Of a stretch of 43,547 nucleotides of DNA, positions 23,001-32,157 are shown one piece after another. The stretch spans positions 1 through 43,547 of the forward strand of contig JAJXWQ010000024.1 of NCBI GenBank assembly GCA_021781555.1, in the 5' to 3' direction. Position 1 is the stretch's first letter. Each line of letters starts with the position of its first letter. The notes beneath the pieces were generated by a model. That model was not told the origin of the DNA and did no database searches. It saw nothing but the letters and a program-made list of their open reading frames with translations. Source of the stretch: a bacterium (GTDB lineage: Bacteria > Cyanobacteriota > Sericytochromatia > S15B-MN24 > VGJW01). The translations under genes and the position numbers were made by a program.

Positions 23001-23441
23001 ATGCCCAACATTTTGGTGGTCGAGGACGACCTCGCGAATGCCGAACTCCTTCGCGTCACGCTCGAGACCGAAGGTCACCGGGTCGCGGTCGCCTCGACCG
23101 GTCCCTCCGCCCTCGAGATCGCCCGCACCGAACGGCTCGATCTCGTGCTCCTCGACAACAAGCTCGGCGATCCCTTCGACGGCGTCGAGGTCGCCTCTCG
23201 GCTCCGGGCGGATGGCTTTTCCGGTCCGATCGTCTGCCAGACCGGCTGCACGTCCCGAGCCGACCGCCAGCGCTTTTTCGGCGCCGGGATGAACGACGTC
23301 CTGATCAAGCCTTTCCGGCGCCAGGACATCCTCGCGATCGTCGGGCGGCTACTGTCCCAGGGCCGCCAGGCTCTCCGCCGGCCCGACGATGCTCGTGACG
23401 AGGCGATCGGGCCCCAGATAGCGGATCGCGACCTCCCGTAG
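23001..23441 (+). CDS. Stand-alone response regulator (receiver domain only)
   Basis: 146 residues; a CheY-type receiver fills residues 1-118. Acidic pocket EDD (8-10), phospho-acceptor Asp52 in LLDNKLGD, Thr81 in QTG and Lys103 in IKPF. No output domain, so it would act by protein-protein contact. The ~28-residue tail (RQALRRPDDARDE...) is translated from DNA that also encodes, on the other strand, the end of the M16 peptidase (93-bp convergent overlap). No partner kinase is adjacent. Confidence 0.88.
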   Translation: MPNILVVEDDLANAELLRVTLETEGHRVAVASTGPSALEIARTERLDLVLLDNKLGDPFDGVEVASRLRADGFSGPIVCQTGCTSRADRQRFFGAGMNDVLIKPFRRQDILAIVGRLLSQGRQALRRPDDARDEAIGPQIADRDLP

Positions 23442-26105
23442 ATCGCGTGCGGACAGGGCCCGGATGGCGTCGTCCTGGCGATCGTGGAACGAATACCCGA
23501 GCCCGATCGATTCGTAGTAGCCGTAGCTGGCTGCCAGGGCCACGGCCCGCTGATCCGAGAGAGCCTGGCCGCCCACGATCCGGTCCTTGATGTGGCCGAG
23601 CTCCTCGTCGCCCACGAGCTCGTCTTGGACTTCGCGCCACTTGGCCGCGAGCTCGTCGACCACCCGCTGGGCGTTGTGGGCCGCCGAACCGATGAAGAGA
23701 GCCAGGGCCCCGGCGTGCACCTGCACGGACGCCGTTCCTCCGGTGCTGTAGGCGAGCGCCTTGTTGTAGACGAGGTCCACGAAGCACCTGAATCCGACGA
23801 GGCTGGCAAGGGTCCGGACCGCCAGGTAATCGGGGTGAAGGATCGGGACCGCGGGCGCTCCGAGGATGACCTGCACCTGCTGCTTGGCCATGGGGACCGC
23901 GATCCGACCGGCGAGCGGGGCCAGGCGAGCGATCCGGGGGTCGCTGTCGAGTTCCGGTTCGGTGCCGTTGCGCCCCGCGCGCGCAAGATCCTCTCGGTCG
24001 GTCCGGCTCGGTGAGGACCAGGCGACGAGTCCCGACCGCTCCAGGACAGCCTCGAACTCGGTCTGCGAGAGGTCGCCCACGATCGTCAGGACCGCTCGCT
24101 CGGGAGCCACGTGCAAACGCCAGAACTCCGCGGCATCCAGGGCCGTGCAAGCGGCGACTCCTTCCGGCGTGCCGAGGACCCGGTGCGCGTAGGGGCTGCC
24201 GTGAAACACCGCCTGGTTGTAGCGGTCCCAGGCCACGTCGGCGATCGCGTCCAGCTGCCGCTCGATGCGGGCCTGCTGCTTGGCCTTCTCGTTGGCCACG
24301 TCGGCGGGGTCGAAGCGCGGATGCATCACGACCTCGCCAAAGAGCTCCGCTCCGGCTGCAGCGTCCTCGCGAGCCAGCACGACCCGCCCGTAAAGGTGCT
24401 CCCGGTCCACGCCGAAGCCGTAGTAGCCGCCCCAGTCGTCGAAGCGCTGCGCCAGCTCGACCTGAGAGTGCTCCAGGGTCCCCAGCAGGGGCAAGCAGGC
24501 GGCCAGCTGCGACAGCCCTTCTTGCCCCGGGGGATCGAAGCGCGATCCTGCGCGGGCGTGCAGGGCCACGGCGACGATGCCCTTGCCGGGCTTGGGTCGA
24601 AAGAGCACGGTCAGGCCGTTCGGGAGCACCCTCCGGCTCGGTGCGTTCCCGGAGCTGCGGGCCGATCGAACAGCCGCCGCGCCCGTCCCCTGGTTGGCCT
24701 CAGCGGGGGCAAAGGTGGTCCGGCTGAAATCGAGCCACACGGGCCGCAGCTGGCCCGTGGCCAGGCCGCTGCACAGCCGCGCCACGGCCTCCCGGTCGGC
24801 GTCCGGCGGCTCGGGCGTGGCCTCGGGCAAAGTCCGCACGACCGTGAGGTTCTCGAGAACCAGATACCGCCGGGCGACGTCCCGGACCTCTGCGGCCGTC
24901 ACGGCATCGAGGCGATCCAGCGCCTCGGTGTGATAGCGGATTCCTCCGTAAAGCATGCTCTCGCCGAGACCCTGCGCCTGGTTGAGCACATCCTCGTCGG
25001 CAAAGCGCTCGTGCAGCCGAGCCTGCCGCTTGATCCGGTCGAGCTCGTCGGCGCTCACGCCATCCTCCCGGATGCGCAGGATCTCCCTCAGCAGGGCCGC
25101 CTCGACCTGCCACGCGGCGGTGGCATCCACGGGACTGGCACTTGCGTGGAAGAAGCCGAGATCCTCGAGGATCAGCAGGCCAGCCTGGGCATCCAGGGCC
25201 AGGCGGCGCTCCTCGACGATCCGCTGCCACAGGTGGCTCGACGCCCCCTGGCCGAGGATCCGTCCCAGCAGCTCGAGGGCCCAGCGATCCGGATGCCGCC
25301 AGCCGGGGACGACGAAGCCCAGGCTGACCGACGATCGCCTGAGATCGAGGCGCAGGGTAGCCTGCTGGTAACCCTTGAAGGCATCCGGAAGCGGCGGATG
25401 CTCGCGCCGAGGGTCGCCCGACTGGAACCCCTCGAACGCTGCTGCGACCTTTTCCAGCACCTCGTGGGTCCGGACGTCCCCGCAGATCGAAAGGACCATG
25501 TTGTCCGGCACGTACATCCGCTTGTAATAGGCAAAGAAGTCCTCGCGCCTCAGACCGTCGAGGGTCTCGAACGTTCCGATCACCGGCCGGCCGTACGGGT
25601 GCGGCGCGAAGGCGAGCCGGAAAAGCTCGCGGTAGCCCGCCGAATCGGGGTTGTCGTAGTAACGGCGCAGTTCCTCGGTCACGACCTTGCGCTCCGCCTC
25701 GATGCCCTCGGCAAGGAGCGTGGCGTGCTGCATGACGTCGGCCATCGCATCGAGCGCGACGTCGAAGTACTCCGACTTGACCACGTTGAAGTAAGTCGTC
25801 CGGTCGTAGTAGGTGTTGGCCGAGTTGTGGCCGCCGACGTAGAAGACGTCCAGGCGATCTTGCAGCGGCTTGCGGCGGGTCGTCCCCCGACTGGTCAGGT
25901 GCTCGAGATAATGCGAGTAGCCCGCCACCCGATCGGTCTCGTCCTTTCCCCCGGCGTGCACCCACATGTTGACCGCGACCACCGGCCAGGAGGGATCCTC
26001 CTTGATGACGACGCGGAGCCCGTTCGGCAGCGTGTGCACACTAGGGCCGACCCGGGGGGATCCGGCGTCGGGGACCGTCTCTTGCTGCAAATCGCGATCT
26101 TTCAT
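23349..26105 (-). CDS. M16-family zinc peptidase, fused active and inactive halves
   Basis: 918 residues made of two M16 halves. The first (about 20-450) has the inverted zinc motif HYLEH (65-69) and the downstream glutamates in ERKVVTEEL (138-146). The second (about 500-915) has the same fold pattern (LPNGLTVLFRPKPG at its start) but no HxxEH, as in the inactive partner subunit of two-gene M16B systems and of mitochondrial processing peptidase. No signal peptide, so cytoplasmic unless exported otherwise. The ATG overlaps the dcd stop (ATGA), hence co-translated with dcd. An open frame extends upstream but runs antisense-like through dcd and is not credible. Confidence 0.9.
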   Translation of the reverse strand: MKDRDLQQETVPDAGSPRVGPSVHTLPNGLRVVIKEDPSWPVVAVNMWVHAGGKDETDRVAGYSHYLEHLTSRGTTRRKPLQDRLDVFYVGGHNSANTYYDRTTYFNVVKSEYFDVALDAMADVMQHATLLAEGIEAERKVVTEELRRYYDNPDSAGYRELFRLAFAPHPYGRPVIGTFETLDGLRREDFFAYYKRMYVPDNMVLSICGDVRTHEVLEKVAAAFEGFQSGDPRREHPPLPDAFKGYQQATLRLDLRRSSVSLGFVVPGWRHPDRWALELLGRILGQGASSHLWQRIVEERRLALDAQAGLLILEDLGFFHASASPVDATAAWQVEAALLREILRIREDGVSADELDRIKRQARLHERFADEDVLNQAQGLGESMLYGGIRYHTEALDRLDAVTAAEVRDVARRYLVLENLTVVRTLPEATPEPPDADREAVARLCSGLATGQLRPVWLDFSRTTFAPAEANQGTGAAAVRSARSSGNAPSRRVLPNGLTVLFRPKPGKGIVAVALHARAGSRFDPPGQEGLSQLAACLPLLGTLEHSQVELAQRFDDWGGYYGFGVDREHLYGRVVLAREDAAAGAELFGEVVMHPRFDPADVANEKAKQQARIERQLDAIADVAWDRYNQAVFHGSPYAHRVLGTPEGVAACTALDAAEFWRLHVAPERAVLTIVGDLSQTEFEAVLERSGLVAWSSPSRTDREDLARAGRNGTEPELDSDPRIARLAPLAGRIAVPMAKQQVQVILGAPAVPILHPDYLAVRTLASLVGFRCFVDLVYNKALAYSTGGTASVQVHAGALALFIGSAAHNAQRVVDELAAKWREVQDELVGDEELGHIKDRIVGGQALSDQRAVALAASYGYYESIGLGYSFHDRQDDAIRALSARDLREVAIRYLGPDRLVTSIVGPAESLAALGQ

Positions 26106-26737
26106 CGGCCCGCGGGACCGGGCGCCCGCCGATGGCGGCGGATCGTCTCGTACTCGGGATCGAGGTGGTAGTTGGACTCGTAGGCCCCGGTCTTGCCGGA
26201 GTACTTGGTGTAGGTCTTCTGGTCGTAGGGCAAGCGCGTGGGATTCCCGGCGAAGAAGCACAGCTGGGCGATCCGGACGCCCGGATACAGCGCGATGGGC
26301 ACGCGGCTCACGTTGTGAAGCTCGAAGGTGATCGAGCCGGCGAAGCCCGGATCGACGAATCCAGCCGTGGCATGGATCAAGAGCCCGAGCCGCCCCCACG
26401 ACGATCGCCCCTCGACCCGCACCGAGATGTCTGCCGGCACGCGCACGAACTCCATGCTGGCCGCCAGCGCGAACTCACCCGGGTGCAGGATGAAGGCGCG
26501 CTCGGGAGGAACGCGATACGAGCGCATCAGCGGAGCCTGATCCGAGGCCGGGCCCGCCGTGGGATCGAGGAAGGCGACGTTGGCGACGTCGACGACCTTG
26601 AAGTCCGTCCCCAGGCGGATATCGACCGACGTGGGGCCGAACTGTTCGCGGGGGTTGACGATCGGCGTGATGATCACCCGCCGACCGGGGTCGGGGTCGG
26701 TGAGCCGGTCCAGAAGCTCGAGTTCGTTCAGGATCAC
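26102..26737 (-). CDS. dcd: dCTP deaminase
   Basis: 211 residues. Deaminates dCTP to dUTP, supplying dUMP for thymidylate synthesis. The trimeric dUTPase-like fold is shown by GRSSWGRLGLLIHATAGF (about 133-150), DPGFAGSITFEL with the catalytic Glu, and a C-terminal lid with YDQKTYTKYSGKTGAY. The start is GTG at 26737 with GGAGG about 7 nt upstream, overlapping the stop of the preceding gene (GTGA). Mono- and bifunctional (DCD/DUT) forms cannot be separated by eye. Confidence 0.95.
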   Translation of the reverse strand: MILNELELLDRLTDPDPGRRVIITPIVNPREQFGPTSVDIRLGTDFKVVDVANVAFLDPTAGPASDQAPLMRSYRVPPERAFILHPGEFALAASMEFVRVPADISVRVEGRSSWGRLGLLIHATAGFVDPGFAGSITFELHNVSRVPIALYPGVRIAQLCFFAGNPTRLPYDQKTYTKYSGKTGAYESNYHLDPEYETIRRHRRAPGPAGR

Positions 26738-28008
26738 AGCCCCGCCTCCATCAGCCGGTGGACCCCCGCGGTCTCGAGAGACTTCAGCACCAGGGCATCG
26801 AGCGCCAGAACCCTCCGACCGAAGGCCCGTGCGGGGTCCGGGCTGGCCAGTGCCTCGGATAGCCAGGCCGCGCGGTTGCGCTCCAGTGCCAGCCAGCCGC
26901 CATTCAGGATCTGAGCGGCCGACAGCGGCACCTCGCGCAGCCCGTCGAGCACCTGGTAGACGTCCTCGGGCTTGCAATCCTCCAGCGCGAGCAGGCGTTC
27001 GCGCCCGGCCCGCAAGGCCCCCAGGTCCTCGGAAGGACGGGCGCTGGCCAGGATGCCGGCCGAGAGCCTCTGTGCGGCGAACTCGGCGGCTTCGGCATCG
27101 GCGCGGCGGTAAGCTCCCGCGAAGCGGACACCGGCCGTCAGCCCCGGGGGATCCGACCCCTGCGTGGCGGACGGCGGGGAACCTCCCGGAATCTGGCCGA
27201 CAGCGAGATCCTGAACGGTCCTCCGGAACTCGCCAGCGAGAAGACCGCTTCGCTCGAGCTCGACAGCCACGGTGGCGATGCGCTCGTCGAGTGCCAGCGG
27301 CTCTTGCGCCGACACGGCGCCACCGGTTGCCGCCTGCGACTCGACGCTCCCTGCGGGTCGGGCCAGCCACCGCTCGGCCAGCGCGAACCCGTAGGCAGGG
27401 CCGAGCAGGCTTGCTGCCAGGCGATCCAGTTGCCGGATGTCCTCCGGCCGCCCGCTGCCAGGTCCGACCGGGTGCGCCCCGGCCAGATCCAGGGCGGCGA
27501 TGGCCCGACGCGGCCACTCGAGCGGAGCCAGCGCCAGCCAGACCGGCAGGGGGATGAACCCGTCCGCGTCGAACTCGAGGTCCTCGCCCACCAGGACGAG
27601 GGGCGCCAGGCTCGCATCCCCGACGATCGCCTGCAGGACCTCGAAGGCCTCGGGAGGCGGCGGGATCTGCCCGGGAAGCTTGACCAAGGCCCGCTCGACG
27701 GCCGCCAGTCGATCCGAGATCGAAGCCAGGCGCGCATCCATCGCGTCCAGTTCCGGAGAGCCGGCCGGATCCAGGCCAGAACGGCCGGCCGGTTGGCCCC
27801 CCGGGGCCATCTGCGGAAAGACCTCGGCGAGGCCGTCAGAAACCCGTTCCAGGCGCTCTGCGATCCGGCCAGCGACGGCCGCCTCCGGGGTGCGCGCCTC
27901 GGGCGCCGGGTCGGCGACGAACCGCCGGGCCCGGGCAAGCCGGCTCATCAAGGTGGCCAGCGTGCGGAGGGATCTCGGCCACAGTGCAGGGGCGAATTCG
28001 GCGATCAT
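26734..28008 (-). CDS. Conserved-looking protein of unknown function
   Basis: 424 residues, Ala/Leu/Arg-rich, predicted mainly helical; no signal peptide or membrane segment. Residues about 45-125 include a coiled-coil-like stretch (ELDAMDARLASISDRLAAVERAL). Then comes a domain with LVLVGEDLEFDADGFIPLPVWLALAP (about 136-161), and a helical C-terminal half. No family recognised. Its stop overlaps the dcd start, so it is the first gene of a coupled unit with dcd and the M16 peptidase. The ATG at 28008 lacks a strong ribosome site, so the exact start is uncertain. Confidence 0.6.
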   Translation of the reverse strand: MIAEFAPALWPRSLRTLATLMSRLARARRFVADPAPEARTPEAAVAGRIAERLERVSDGLAEVFPQMAPGGQPAGRSGLDPAGSPELDAMDARLASISDRLAAVERALVKLPGQIPPPPEAFEVLQAIVGDASLAPLVLVGEDLEFDADGFIPLPVWLALAPLEWPRRAIAALDLAGAHPVGPGSGRPEDIRQLDRLAASLLGPAYGFALAERWLARPAGSVESQAATGGAVSAQEPLALDERIATVAVELERSGLLAGEFRRTVQDLAVGQIPGGSPPSATQGSDPPGLTAGVRFAGAYRRADAEAAEFAAQRLSAGILASARPSEDLGALRAGRERLLALEDCKPEDVYQVLDGLREVPLSAAQILNGGWLALERNRAAWLSEALASPDPARAFGRRVLALDALVLKSLETAGVHRLMEAGL

Positions 28009-28029
28009 GAGTCCGTGATTCTAACCGGG

Positions 28030-28112
28030 AGCGCCATCCCGTCGCCACTGCCAGAGCCAGGATCGCGATCTTGTCGCCACGGTCAGGTCCGGAATCGCCA
28101 TCTTGTCGCCCT
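28030..28112. promoter_or_regulatory. Three operator-like repeats spaced exactly 32 bp
   Basis: Three copies of a ~15-bp site, consensus CGCSATCYYGTCGCC, begin near 28032, 28064 and 28096, so at a strict 32-bp period (three helical turns). They lie in the 259-bp divergent gap between the gene at 26734-28008 and the lipoprotein at 28268. Regular helical spacing suggests a protein binding on one face of the DNA. Confidence 0.5.
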
Positions 28113-28126
28113 CTCGTCCCGGGTAT

Positions 28127-28161
28127 CCAGGCAAGGCCTCCATTATGTGGAGGCTGCCTGG
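28127..28161. other. Long hairpin in the leader of the lipoprotein operon
   Basis: CCAGGCA + GCCTCCA pair with TGGAGGC + TGCCTGG (14 bp, two-base bulge) around a TTATG loop. It is about 110 bp upstream of the lipoprotein start. No T run follows, so it is more likely a leader structure or operator than a terminator. Confidence 0.5.
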
Positions 28162-28267
28162 CCGCCGAGCAAGAGGGCAGCGATCATTTCGGGTATCTTT
28201 CCAACACTTGGCCCTGTGCTATCCAACTGCCGGCCCCCGGGCCTGGCTTTAACGGGTTTTCTTGCCG

Positions 28268-30604
28268 ATGCAATCGTTGCTGGCGTCTCGGGGTTTCCGA
28301 TCGTCCCTGGTCCCGCTCGTTCTCGGGGCGTTCGTCGCGACCCTGGCGAGTGGCTGCGCCATCGGGGCGATCGCGACGATCGTCGGGCGCATCACCTCGG
28401 CCCAGAGCCCCGGTCAGCTCGCCCCGAGCTGGCCCACGGACGATACCCTGGAACTCGTCGATCAGTCGATCGCGTTCGGCGATCCCAAGATCCAGGGCAG
28501 CCTGGCCAACGCCTTCAGCGGCAAGGGCATCCTGGCCACCTCCTCGACCGGAGTCGCCACGATCAGCCCGGCGCCCATCGCCTTGCCCGTGACCGCGCTG
28601 GGATCGCACCTGCAGGTGGCGACGCCCTACAACCTCGCGATGCCATCCGAGTCCATCGGCATCCCGGAGTCCAGCTGCAGCATCCCGGCCACGTCGATCT
28701 CCTTCGCCCAGACCCCGGCGGGCAGCGCCACCTACAACTTCCCCGGGGTGGGGACCGTCCCGCTGACCCAGGCCTGCACCCTGGCTTCTCAGCCGCAGTA
28801 CGCGAGCCTGACGCTGGGCAGCGCCGTCGATATGAGCTCGTCGACGAGCACCAGCGCTGCGATCCCGAATGTCGAGGACGTCACGGTCGCCTCGGGGAGC
28901 CTCGTCGTTCCCGTGAACAACAACACGGCCGGCGCCATCTCCTCGCTCACGATCACCGTGACGGATGCCCAGAACCGGATCGTGGCATCCCTGCCGGCGG
29001 GATCGGCGAACGGGTCGATTGCGTCCCGCACCGCCAAGACCTACAGCTTCGACCTCTCCGGAAAGACGATCGCGAGCCCGGTCAATATCTCCGTCAGCAT
29101 CGTCGCCAGCATGCCGGGCACCACGGCCCTCTCGCAGATCCACCCCAGCACCGATGGCTTCACCGTCGGCCCGACCACGCTCGACATCGAGCCACAGAGC
29201 GGTCACGTCCACATGCCCGCCCAGCAGGGGACCGATCCGCAGCTCAGCAGTTACAACCCGGCGCTTGCGCCGATCGTGCAGACCTTCCCGGTCACCAGCC
29301 GCATCGCGACGGACTCGGGGATCACCGCCGTGGACTCGGTCACGGTCGGGTCGGGGTCGCTGACGATCACCCTGAACAACCAGCTGGCGGTCGCCGGCAA
29401 CGTCGACCTCGCATTCAACGGGATCGCCAACGTCAATTCGGCCATCCTCCAATCCTCCCCCGGGGCGCCCACGGTCACGGCCAGCGCCGGCGTCCTGTCC
29501 CTGCCGGTTGCCCCGAGCACGACCTCCGTCATCACCGTCCCGCTGGGCGGCGCCGTCATCACGCCCGACGCCAACGGAGACGTGACGGCGACGCTCACGC
29601 CCACCACGCAGGACTCCTCGCCCTCGGCGACCACGAACGGGTACGCCTACGTGACGACCTCGGACACCCTCGGCGGTAGCGTGACCTTGAGCCCGATGAC
29701 CTTCGCGAGCGTCGTGGGTTCGTTCAACGTCACCGAGCCGATCGCCTCCCAGACGCTTCCACTCGATCTTCCGACCGAGATCACCCAGACCGGTATCGCC
29801 CCCGGAGCGGTCGCCATCTCGCTCGACCTTGCCAACCAGAGCGAGCTGTCCGGCGTGCTCGATCCCCAGATCGTGGGCATCGCCTCGAGTGGCGTGCAGG
29901 TTCCGCTGATCCTCAACGCCACCGCCAGTCCGCCCCAGACCGTGTTCTCGGGGGCCTTCTCCGGAGCGACGATGGCCGGGGCCACGCAGTCGACCACGAT
30001 CCGCATCGACCAGACGGACTCCAACATCCTGCAGCTCCTGGCGGCGGGAGTGTCGCAGCTCCAGGTCGGCGGCACGGCCACGATCACGGCGAGCCATGCC
30101 AGCATCAACGCGACCGATCAGATCGGGGGACAGGTCTCGATCGCGATCCCGCTGAGCCTCGTGGTGCCCGCCTTCGGTCCCAACGAGCCCGAGCCCGCCT
30201 ATGACGTCAATCCCCCGACCCCCGTGAACCTGAGCGCACAGACCGCCACGCAACTCCAGAACCTGCAATCGGCCGAACTCGACTTCCGGATCGACAACGG
30301 CTGGCACTTTCCGCTGACCGTGAACGTGCTGCTGTCGACGACCTCGGACCCCTATACGGACCCCAGCGCCATCGTGCGCACGCTCTCGCTCGGCGCGGGC
30401 CCGACGACGCTCTCGTCGCTCGTGCTCGACTCGCAGCAGATTGCGCTTTTGCCCAAGCTCAAGACCATCGGATTCGAGATCACTTCCCCGGGTACCGGTG
30501 GCCAGGCGATATCGCTCCTGCCGACCGATGCCGTGCAGCTCCAGATCACCGCCCACGTCAAAGCCCAGCTCAGCACCGGGTTGCTCAGCACCCTCGGAAA
30601 GTAG
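28268..30604 (+). CDS. Large predicted lipoprotein, unknown function
   Basis: 778 residues. The signal peptide (about 1-24) ends in lipobox LASGC. The remainder is rich in Ser, Thr, Ile, Val and Gly with repeated short beta-like segments (e.g. SGSLTITLNNQLAVAGNV, TVASGSLVVPVNNNTAG, SVTVGSGSLTI), suggesting a string of beta-sandwich-type repeats outside the cell membrane. No family recognised. The ATG at 28268 is used; the in-frame TTG six bases upstream is equally open and neither has a clear ribosome site. The next gene, an outer-membrane barrel, starts 3 bp after its stop, so the two probably work together at the outer membrane. Confidence 0.7.
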   Translation: MQSLLASRGFRSSLVPLVLGAFVATLASGCAIGAIATIVGRITSAQSPGQLAPSWPTDDTLELVDQSIAFGDPKIQGSLANAFSGKGILATSSTGVATISPAPIALPVTALGSHLQVATPYNLAMPSESIGIPESSCSIPATSISFAQTPAGSATYNFPGVGTVPLTQACTLASQPQYASLTLGSAVDMSSSTSTSAAIPNVEDVTVASGSLVVPVNNNTAGAISSLTITVTDAQNRIVASLPAGSANGSIASRTAKTYSFDLSGKTIASPVNISVSIVASMPGTTALSQIHPSTDGFTVGPTTLDIEPQSGHVHMPAQQGTDPQLSSYNPALAPIVQTFPVTSRIATDSGITAVDSVTVGSGSLTITLNNQLAVAGNVDLAFNGIANVNSAILQSSPGAPTVTASAGVLSLPVAPSTTSVITVPLGGAVITPDANGDVTATLTPTTQDSSPSATTNGYAYVTTSDTLGGSVTLSPMTFASVVGSFNVTEPIASQTLPLDLPTEITQTGIAPGAVAISLDLANQSELSGVLDPQIVGIASSGVQVPLILNATASPPQTVFSGAFSGATMAGATQSTTIRIDQTDSNILQLLAAGVSQLQVGGTATITASHASINATDQIGGQVSIAIPLSLVVPAFGPNEPEPAYDVNPPTPVNLSAQTATQLQNLQSAELDFRIDNGWHFPLTVNVLLSTTSDPYTDPSAIVRTLSLGAGPTTLSSLVLDSQQIALLPKLKTIGFEITSPGTGGQAISLLPTDAVQLQITAHVKAQLSTGLLSTLGK

Positions 30605-30607
30605 CAG

Positions 30608-32053
30608 ATGTCGATCAGCCCCACGGGCCAGCACGCCCAGGACAGACCCCATTCGCCCCTGGCCCGCGCTCCCCTCGGCGCCACGGCGCTCGCAGTGGCC
30701 GCAGGCTTGTCGCTCTTGCTGACCGCACCGCCGGCGTGGGCCCTGGCCACCGATGCCCGGGCCCTGGCGATGGGGAACGCCTACTCGATGGTCGCCGACG
30801 AGGCCGACATGGCGGCCTGGAACCCCGCTCTGCTGGCCATAAGCCAGCCGAACCAGCACTGGTTCGAGCTCACCGCACCCTCGGTCAATCTGGGGCTGGG
30901 CAACAATTTCCTCTCGTTGAACTCGCTCGTGAACCTCCTGCCCAATGCCAAGGGCCAGGCGGCTTCGCTGTCCCAGAACGCCGTCTCCAGCCTCCTGGCG
31001 GGCCTGCCCACCTCGGGCTGGCAGATCGCCCTCGACTCGGGGGCCCGCGCAGCCATCGCCTCCCCGCCCCTGGCCACCTCGGTGATGCTCGAGACCGATG
31101 CCGATATGCAAGGTGTAGGGATCCCGCACGACCTCGTCCAGCTACTGCTCGAGGGCAACACCGGCACGCCGCAGGTCGACATCTCGGCCCTCGACGGCGC
31201 GACCGTCGCGGCGATCGCGTCTGCCGGGATCTCCCACGCGATCGCCCTGCCGCACTTTCTGGGCAAGGAATCGGCCCTCGGAGTGACGGTCAAGTACCTC
31301 CAGGGCCTGGCCTACGGGACGGTGACCAACGCGACGGGCTCGCTGGCCACCACGGACCCCCTCGGCGAGGTCTCGGCCAGCGCCTCCCTCGAGTATCAGG
31401 CCGCCTATCCGTCCAGCCTTTCCAACCTGCTGTCGACCGGCTCGGGGGTGGCGGTCGACCTGGGGTTCGTCAACCAGCTCGACGATCAGCTGCGCTGGGG
31501 CCTGATGATGGGCAACCTCGGCTACATCAAGTGGAACCACATCCAGGACCGCATCGAGAGCGTGAATCAGGCCCCGACGGGCGCCGGCCTTTCGGCCACG
31601 GGGGCGGCGAGTACCCCCAACTTCTCGAACGCCCTCAAGCAGACCAGCGGAGTCAATAACGGCAAGAGCAACATCGATGGCCATCTTCCGCCCTACGCTC
31701 GCATCGGAATCGCGTGGGAGGGCAACCTGGGCCTGCCGCGGACCTCGCGCAGCCACGACCCGTGGTCGATGCCCGTGATCGCCAGTCTCGACGCCCAGCA
31801 GGGGTTCGGCGAGGGGTACGGGATCAGCACGACCCCGGAGCTCCGGATCGGCCTCGAGGTGCGCCCGCTCGGCCGCTGGCTCCCGCTGCGGGTGGGCACC
31901 ACCGTCGGCGGCGACCTCCCGATGATGGGCGCCGGTTTTGGCATCGACCTCGACCGCTTCCGGATCGACGTGGCCGCCGGCACGATGTTCGGCTACTTCG
32001 ACAACAGCGCCAAGGGCCTCTACGGCACGGTCACGACCAACTTCGCGATCTAG
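30608..32053 (+). CDS. Outer-membrane beta-barrel protein, PorV/TraF/FadL-like
   Basis: 481 residues. Signal peptide with a long N-region and hydrophobic core about 27-41, cleavage near AWA (44-46). The mature start ATDARALAMGNAYSMVADEADMAAWNPALL (in pieces: DARALAMGNAY, then WNPALL) is the hallmark of the FadL/PorV/TraF-like superfamily. Alternating strands follow to the C-terminus, ending in TVTTNFAI. Co-transcribed with the lipoprotein upstream (3-bp gap). Its TAG stop is the CTAG boundary of the 108-bp element that separates it from the convergent gene. Confidence 0.8.
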   Translation: MSISPTGQHAQDRPHSPLARAPLGATALAVAAGLSLLLTAPPAWALATDARALAMGNAYSMVADEADMAAWNPALLAISQPNQHWFELTAPSVNLGLGNNFLSLNSLVNLLPNAKGQAASLSQNAVSSLLAGLPTSGWQIALDSGARAAIASPPLATSVMLETDADMQGVGIPHDLVQLLLEGNTGTPQVDISALDGATVAAIASAGISHAIALPHFLGKESALGVTVKYLQGLAYGTVTNATGSLATTDPLGEVSASASLEYQAAYPSSLSNLLSTGSGVAVDLGFVNQLDDQLRWGLMMGNLGYIKWNHIQDRIESVNQAPTGAGLSATGAASTPNFSNALKQTSGVNNGKSNIDGHLPPYARIGIAWEGNLGLPRTSRSHDPWSMPVIASLDAQQGFGEGYGISTTPELRIGLEVRPLGRWLPLRVGTTVGGDLPMMGAGFGIDLDRFRIDVAAGTMFGYFDNSAKGLYGTVTTNFAI

Positions 32054-32157
32054 ACCTTTTGCAGTTTGAACGGGGCCCTCTGCGCGGTCGCTTCGCTGCG
32101 CAACCGGGTCCCGTTCGACTCCTCGGACCCGATTCGTCCCGCCCGGGAGCAGCCTAA
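32050..32157. mobile_element. 108-bp palindromic element, copy F (MITE-like)
   Basis: Same length and orientation as copy D, more diverged at the right end. Left boundary CTAG (32050-32053) contains the stop codon of the barrel gene; right boundary CTAA (32154-32157) contains, on the other strand, the TAG stop of the gene at 32154-35024. The element thus exactly fills the space between two convergent genes and is well placed as a two-way terminator through its GC-rich palindrome. Confidence 0.7.

Noticed and set aside
26106-26399. N-terminal extension of the M16 peptidase
   Set aside because: It overlaps dcd in another frame, is Arg/His-rich, and a coupled ATGA start at 26105 is available.
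28184-31129. 981-codon open frame on the minus strand
   Set aside because: Runs antisense to the lipoprotein and barrel genes, both with signal peptides and sensible composition; the antisense product is Arg/Gly/Asp-rich with no motif.
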